In this document: positions 13,605 through 15,968 of the stretch, piece by piece
Position numbering within the stretch: position 1 is the first letter of the stretch
How the letters are laid out: the number at the start of each line of letters is the position of its first letter
NCBI GenBank assembly: GCA_964563885.1
Contig: CAZLYX010000046.1
Span: 1-15,968 of the forward strand
Direction of reading: 5' to 3'
From: CAZLYX01 sp964563885
GTDB lineage: Bacteria; Pseudomonadota; Gammaproteobacteria; Burkholderiales; Neisseriaceae
Length of the DNA: 15,968 bases
The notes under the pieces: model-generated
What the model was told of the DNA's origin: nothing
What the model saw: only the letters and a program-made list of their open reading frames with translations
The model's database searches: none
Made by a program: the position numbers and the translations under genes

Positions 13605-15968
13605 TTATTCTGACCAATGATTCGACAACACCTCAGCCTGCTGCAAGATCAACTCTACAGCTTCTAATGCTTTATCTGGCGGATACTTATACTTCTGCAA
13701 GGTTCTACGCACCAATATACGCAGCTTAGCCCTGACACTCTCACGCACTTGCCAATCTACGGTAGTCGATGCTCGTAACTTCTCAGTAATTTCAACAGCG
13801 ATTTTCTTCAGGATTTCATCGCCCAGCTCGCGCACGGCGCTCTCGTTGTTGGCCAATGCATCGTAGAAGGCCACTTCATCAGGATTGAGCCCTAATGCTG
13901 CTTCACGCTCTAAGTCGGCCTGAAACTGCTTGGCCATCGCAATCAGCTCTTCAATCACCTGTGCCGTTTCAATGCCCCGGTTGTTATAGCGACGTAGGGT
14001 TTCTTGCAGTCGGTCGCTGTACTTTTTCTCTTGCACGACGTTATTGCGTGTTTTGGCTTTGATCGTGTCGTTGAGCAGCTTTTCTAACAGCTCAACAGCA
14101 AAATTCTTGTAAGGCATTTGTCGCACGTCTTCAAGAAACTCATCCGATAGCAAACCAATGTTGGGCTTATCCAAGCCGCACAAAGCAAATACATCAGTCA
14201 CACCCTCAGCGATCACGGCATTGTCAAGAATCTGCTTCAGTGTTGAGTTCTTTTCATCCTGCGTCAGCTTTTTATCGACACTGGTGTGCTTGGTAATCGC
14301 CGCTTTAACTGCCGACAGAAATGCTATTTCTTTATGGTAGGTACTGGCCTCATCCAAAGTGCTACACAATGAATACGCCTTACTCATAGCCAGTACAGTG
14401 TCGAGGAAACGCTTCTTGCCATCGTCCAAGCCAAGAATATAGTTGGCCGCCGGCACCAACAGCTTCATCGCATCCGTAGCAAAGTTGCTGTAATCAAAAC
14501 CTGCACTTTGCGGCGTCTTAGCAAACATGCCGTGAATGATATCCAGCTTCTCCAGCAGGATGGCATAGGCTTCTTCAGCACTGTGGGTTGGTTCACCCCT
14601 GCCTTTAGCGTCTGCGTAGGTTTGCAGTGCTTGCTTGAGCTCATTGGCGATGCCAATGTAGTCCACCACCAAACCACCGGGCTTGTTCTTAAACACGCGA
14701 TTCACTCGCGCAATCGCCTGCATCAAGTTGTGGCCTTTCATCGGTTTATCGATATACATGGTGTGGCATGCTGGAGCATCAAAACCGGTCAGCCACATAT
14801 CGCGCACAATCACTAACTTGAGTGGGTCGTTGACGTCTTTAAAACGTCTTTCTAGGTTTTTCTTGGTTTGCTTATTATAGATGTGCTGCTGCAATAACGC
14901 TTTATCAGCAGCAGAGCCGGTCATCACCACTTTAATGGCACCTTTCTCTGGATCGTTATCATGCCACTCAGGCCGTAAAGCAACGATCTCGTTATACAGC
15001 TGCGCACAAATATCGCGGCTCATCGCCACAATCATGGCTTTGCCTTCCATCAGCGCTGAACGGGTTTCAAAGTGCTTAATCAGGTCTTCCGCGACTTGCT
15101 GTAAACGTGGCCCCGCACCCACCAGTTTTTCTAAACGACTCCACTCGCCTTTAGTTTTCTCGCGCTGACCAACGTCTTCTTCGTCTTCGACGACATCATC
15201 CACTTGGTCGGATAACTCATCAATCAATTCACGATTGATATCGAGTTTAGCCAAGCGCGACTCATAATAGATCGGCACAGTTGCGCCATCATCAACCGCA
15301 TCTTGAATGTCGTAGATGGAAACGTAATCACCAAACACCGCACGCGTATCTTTGTCTTCGTTAGAAATCGGTGTACCGGTAAAGCCAATAAAGGACGCAT
15401 TAGGGAGTGCGTCACGCATGTGCTTGGCATAGCCATACTTGTAGCTACCATCGGCCTTTAACGTCGCCTTGAGACCGTACTGACTGCGGTGCGCTTCATC
15501 AGAGATCACCACGATGTTATGGCGATCATTCAACACAGGATGGCCCGACTCGGCATCGAGCAAAGCGAACTTCTGTACCGTGGTAAAGATAATCCCACCC
15601 GACTCGCGCGCTGCCAACATTTCACGCAACTCATCACGGTCTTCAGCTTGAACGGGGTCTTGCTTTAACAATTCTTTCGCAGCACTAAAGGTGGCAAACA
15701 GCTGACCATCCAAATCATTACGGTCAGTCACCACCACTAGGGTTGGGTTATTCATTTCTGGTTGTTGTAACAACTTACCGGCGTAGCAACACATGGAAAT
15801 GCTTTTACCTGAGCCTTGCGTATGCCAAACCACACCGGCTTTTTTACTGCCTGCAACAACTTGAGCACCATAGGTTGCACGCTTTTCAGCTTGGCCAAGT
15901 TGCCCTGGACTTTGTGCAGCAATCACAGTGGCATTCACCGCTTCACGCACCGCATGAAACTGGTGATA
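13605..15968 (-). CDS. hsdR: Type I restriction enzyme R subunit HsdR (partial, N terminus beyond window)
   Basis: HsdR is the motor and nuclease subunit of a type I restriction-modification complex: it moves DNA with ATP and cuts it far from the recognition site. The frame is open to the right edge, where the last codons read YHQFHAVREA, a typical HsdR segment before the helicase, so the true start lies outside. The 787 visible codons carry superfamily 2 helicase motifs: Walker A QGSGKS (about 51-56), DEAHRSQ (157-163), FTGTP (196-200), DMWLTGFDAP (390-399) and QAIARVNRVF (417-426), then the helical C-terminal part ending LSNHWSE. Family members run to about 1000 residues or more, so roughly the first 200-300, including the PD-(D/E)XK nuclease, are missing from view. 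No hsdM or hsdS is in the window. It converges on cysA. Confidence 0.95.
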   Translation of the reverse strand, partial: YHQFHAVREAVNATVIAAQSPGQLGQAEKRATYGAQVVAGSKKAGVVWHTQGSGKSISMCCYAGKLLQQPEMNNPTLVVVTDRNDLDGQLFATFSAAKELLKQDPVQAEDRDELREMLAARESGGIIFTTVQKFALLDAESGHPVLNDRHNIVVISDEAHRSQYGLKATLKADGSYKYGYAKHMRDALPNASFIGFTGTPISNEDKDTRAVFGDYVSIYDIQDAVDDGATVPIYYESRLAKLDINRELIDELSDQVDDVVEDEEDVGQREKTKGEWSRLEKLVGAGPRLQQVAEDLIKHFETRSALMEGKAMIVAMSRDICAQLYNEIVALRPEWHDNDPEKGAIKVVMTGSAADKALLQQHIYNKQTKKNLERRFKDVNDPLKLVIVRDMWLTGFDAPACHTMYIDKPMKGHNLMQAIARVNRVFKNKPGGLVVDYIGIANELKQALQTYADAKGRGEPTHSAEEAYAILLEKLDIIHGMFAKTPQSAGFDYSNFATDAMKLLVPAANYILGLDDGKKRFLDTVLAMSKAYSLCSTLDEASTYHKEIAFLSAVKAAITKHTSVDKKLTQDEKNSTLKQILDNAVIAEGVTDVFALCGLDKPNIGLLSDEFLEDVRQMPYKNFAVELLEKLLNDTIKAKTRNNVVQEKKYSDRLQETLRRYNNRGIETAQVIEELIAMAKQFQADLEREAALGLNPDEVAFYDALANNESAVRELGDEILKKIAVEITEKLRASTTVDWQVRESVRAKLRILVRRTLQKYKYPPDKALEAVELILQQAEVLSNHWSE

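Noticed and set aside
13514..13729. A 71-codon plus-strand frame overlapping the 3' end of hsdR
   Set aside because: Most of it is antisense to conserved HsdR coding sequence and it has no ribosome binding site.

Overview
The window reads as a chromosomal segment of a proteobacterium, most probably a betaproteobacterium. The reductive APS-reductase form of CysH, the SGGKDS-type CysD, the 434-residue CysN without a fused APS kinase, and the gene order cysG / cysH-D-N-J-I resemble the assimilatory sulfate cluster I recall from Neisseriales and related Betaproteobacteria. That placement rests on remembered family features, not on a search, so the rank below class is a guess.

Layout. Positions 1-519 hold no gene I can support and end in a strong bidirectional terminator (520-554). 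The siroheme synthase gene cysG follows on the minus strand. It is cut by a run of 100 N, but the 55 bases on each side of the N run are identical. Removing one copy plus the N run restores one uninterrupted 471-codon frame, so the break is almost certainly an assembly artefact. An AT-rich divergent control region (about 2185-2403) separates cysG from a long plus-strand cluster: cysH, cysD, cysN, cysJ, cysI, then a sulfate-binding lipoprotein gene (sbp/cysP-like), cysT, cysW and cysA. cysI and sbp are only 14 bases apart, and cysT-cysW and cysW-cysA overlap by four bases. The cluster ends at about 13054. A convergent spacer of about 550 bases follows, containing a GC-rich hairpin and a textbook terminator. 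The rest is the minus-strand hsdR gene of a type I restriction system, which runs off the right edge.

How the genes work together. The Sbp-CysT-CysW-CysA ABC importer brings sulfate in. CysD-CysN makes APS from sulfate and ATP with GTP hydrolysis. CysH carries the iron-sulfur cysteines of an APS reductase and can reduce APS directly to sulfite, which fits the absence of an APS kinase (cysC) in the cluster. CysJ-CysI reduces sulfite to sulfide with NADPH, and CysG makes the siroheme that CysI needs. Uptake, activation, reduction and cofactor synthesis therefore sit in one locus. No cysteine synthase or cysB regulator lies in the window.

The pathway itself is well known. The points worth a second look are the false gap in cysG, the sulfate-binding protein that is a predicted inner-membrane lipoprotein and has lost the sulfate-contacting tryptophan of the classical protein, and the structured divergent promoter region. 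I found no convincing undescribed system.
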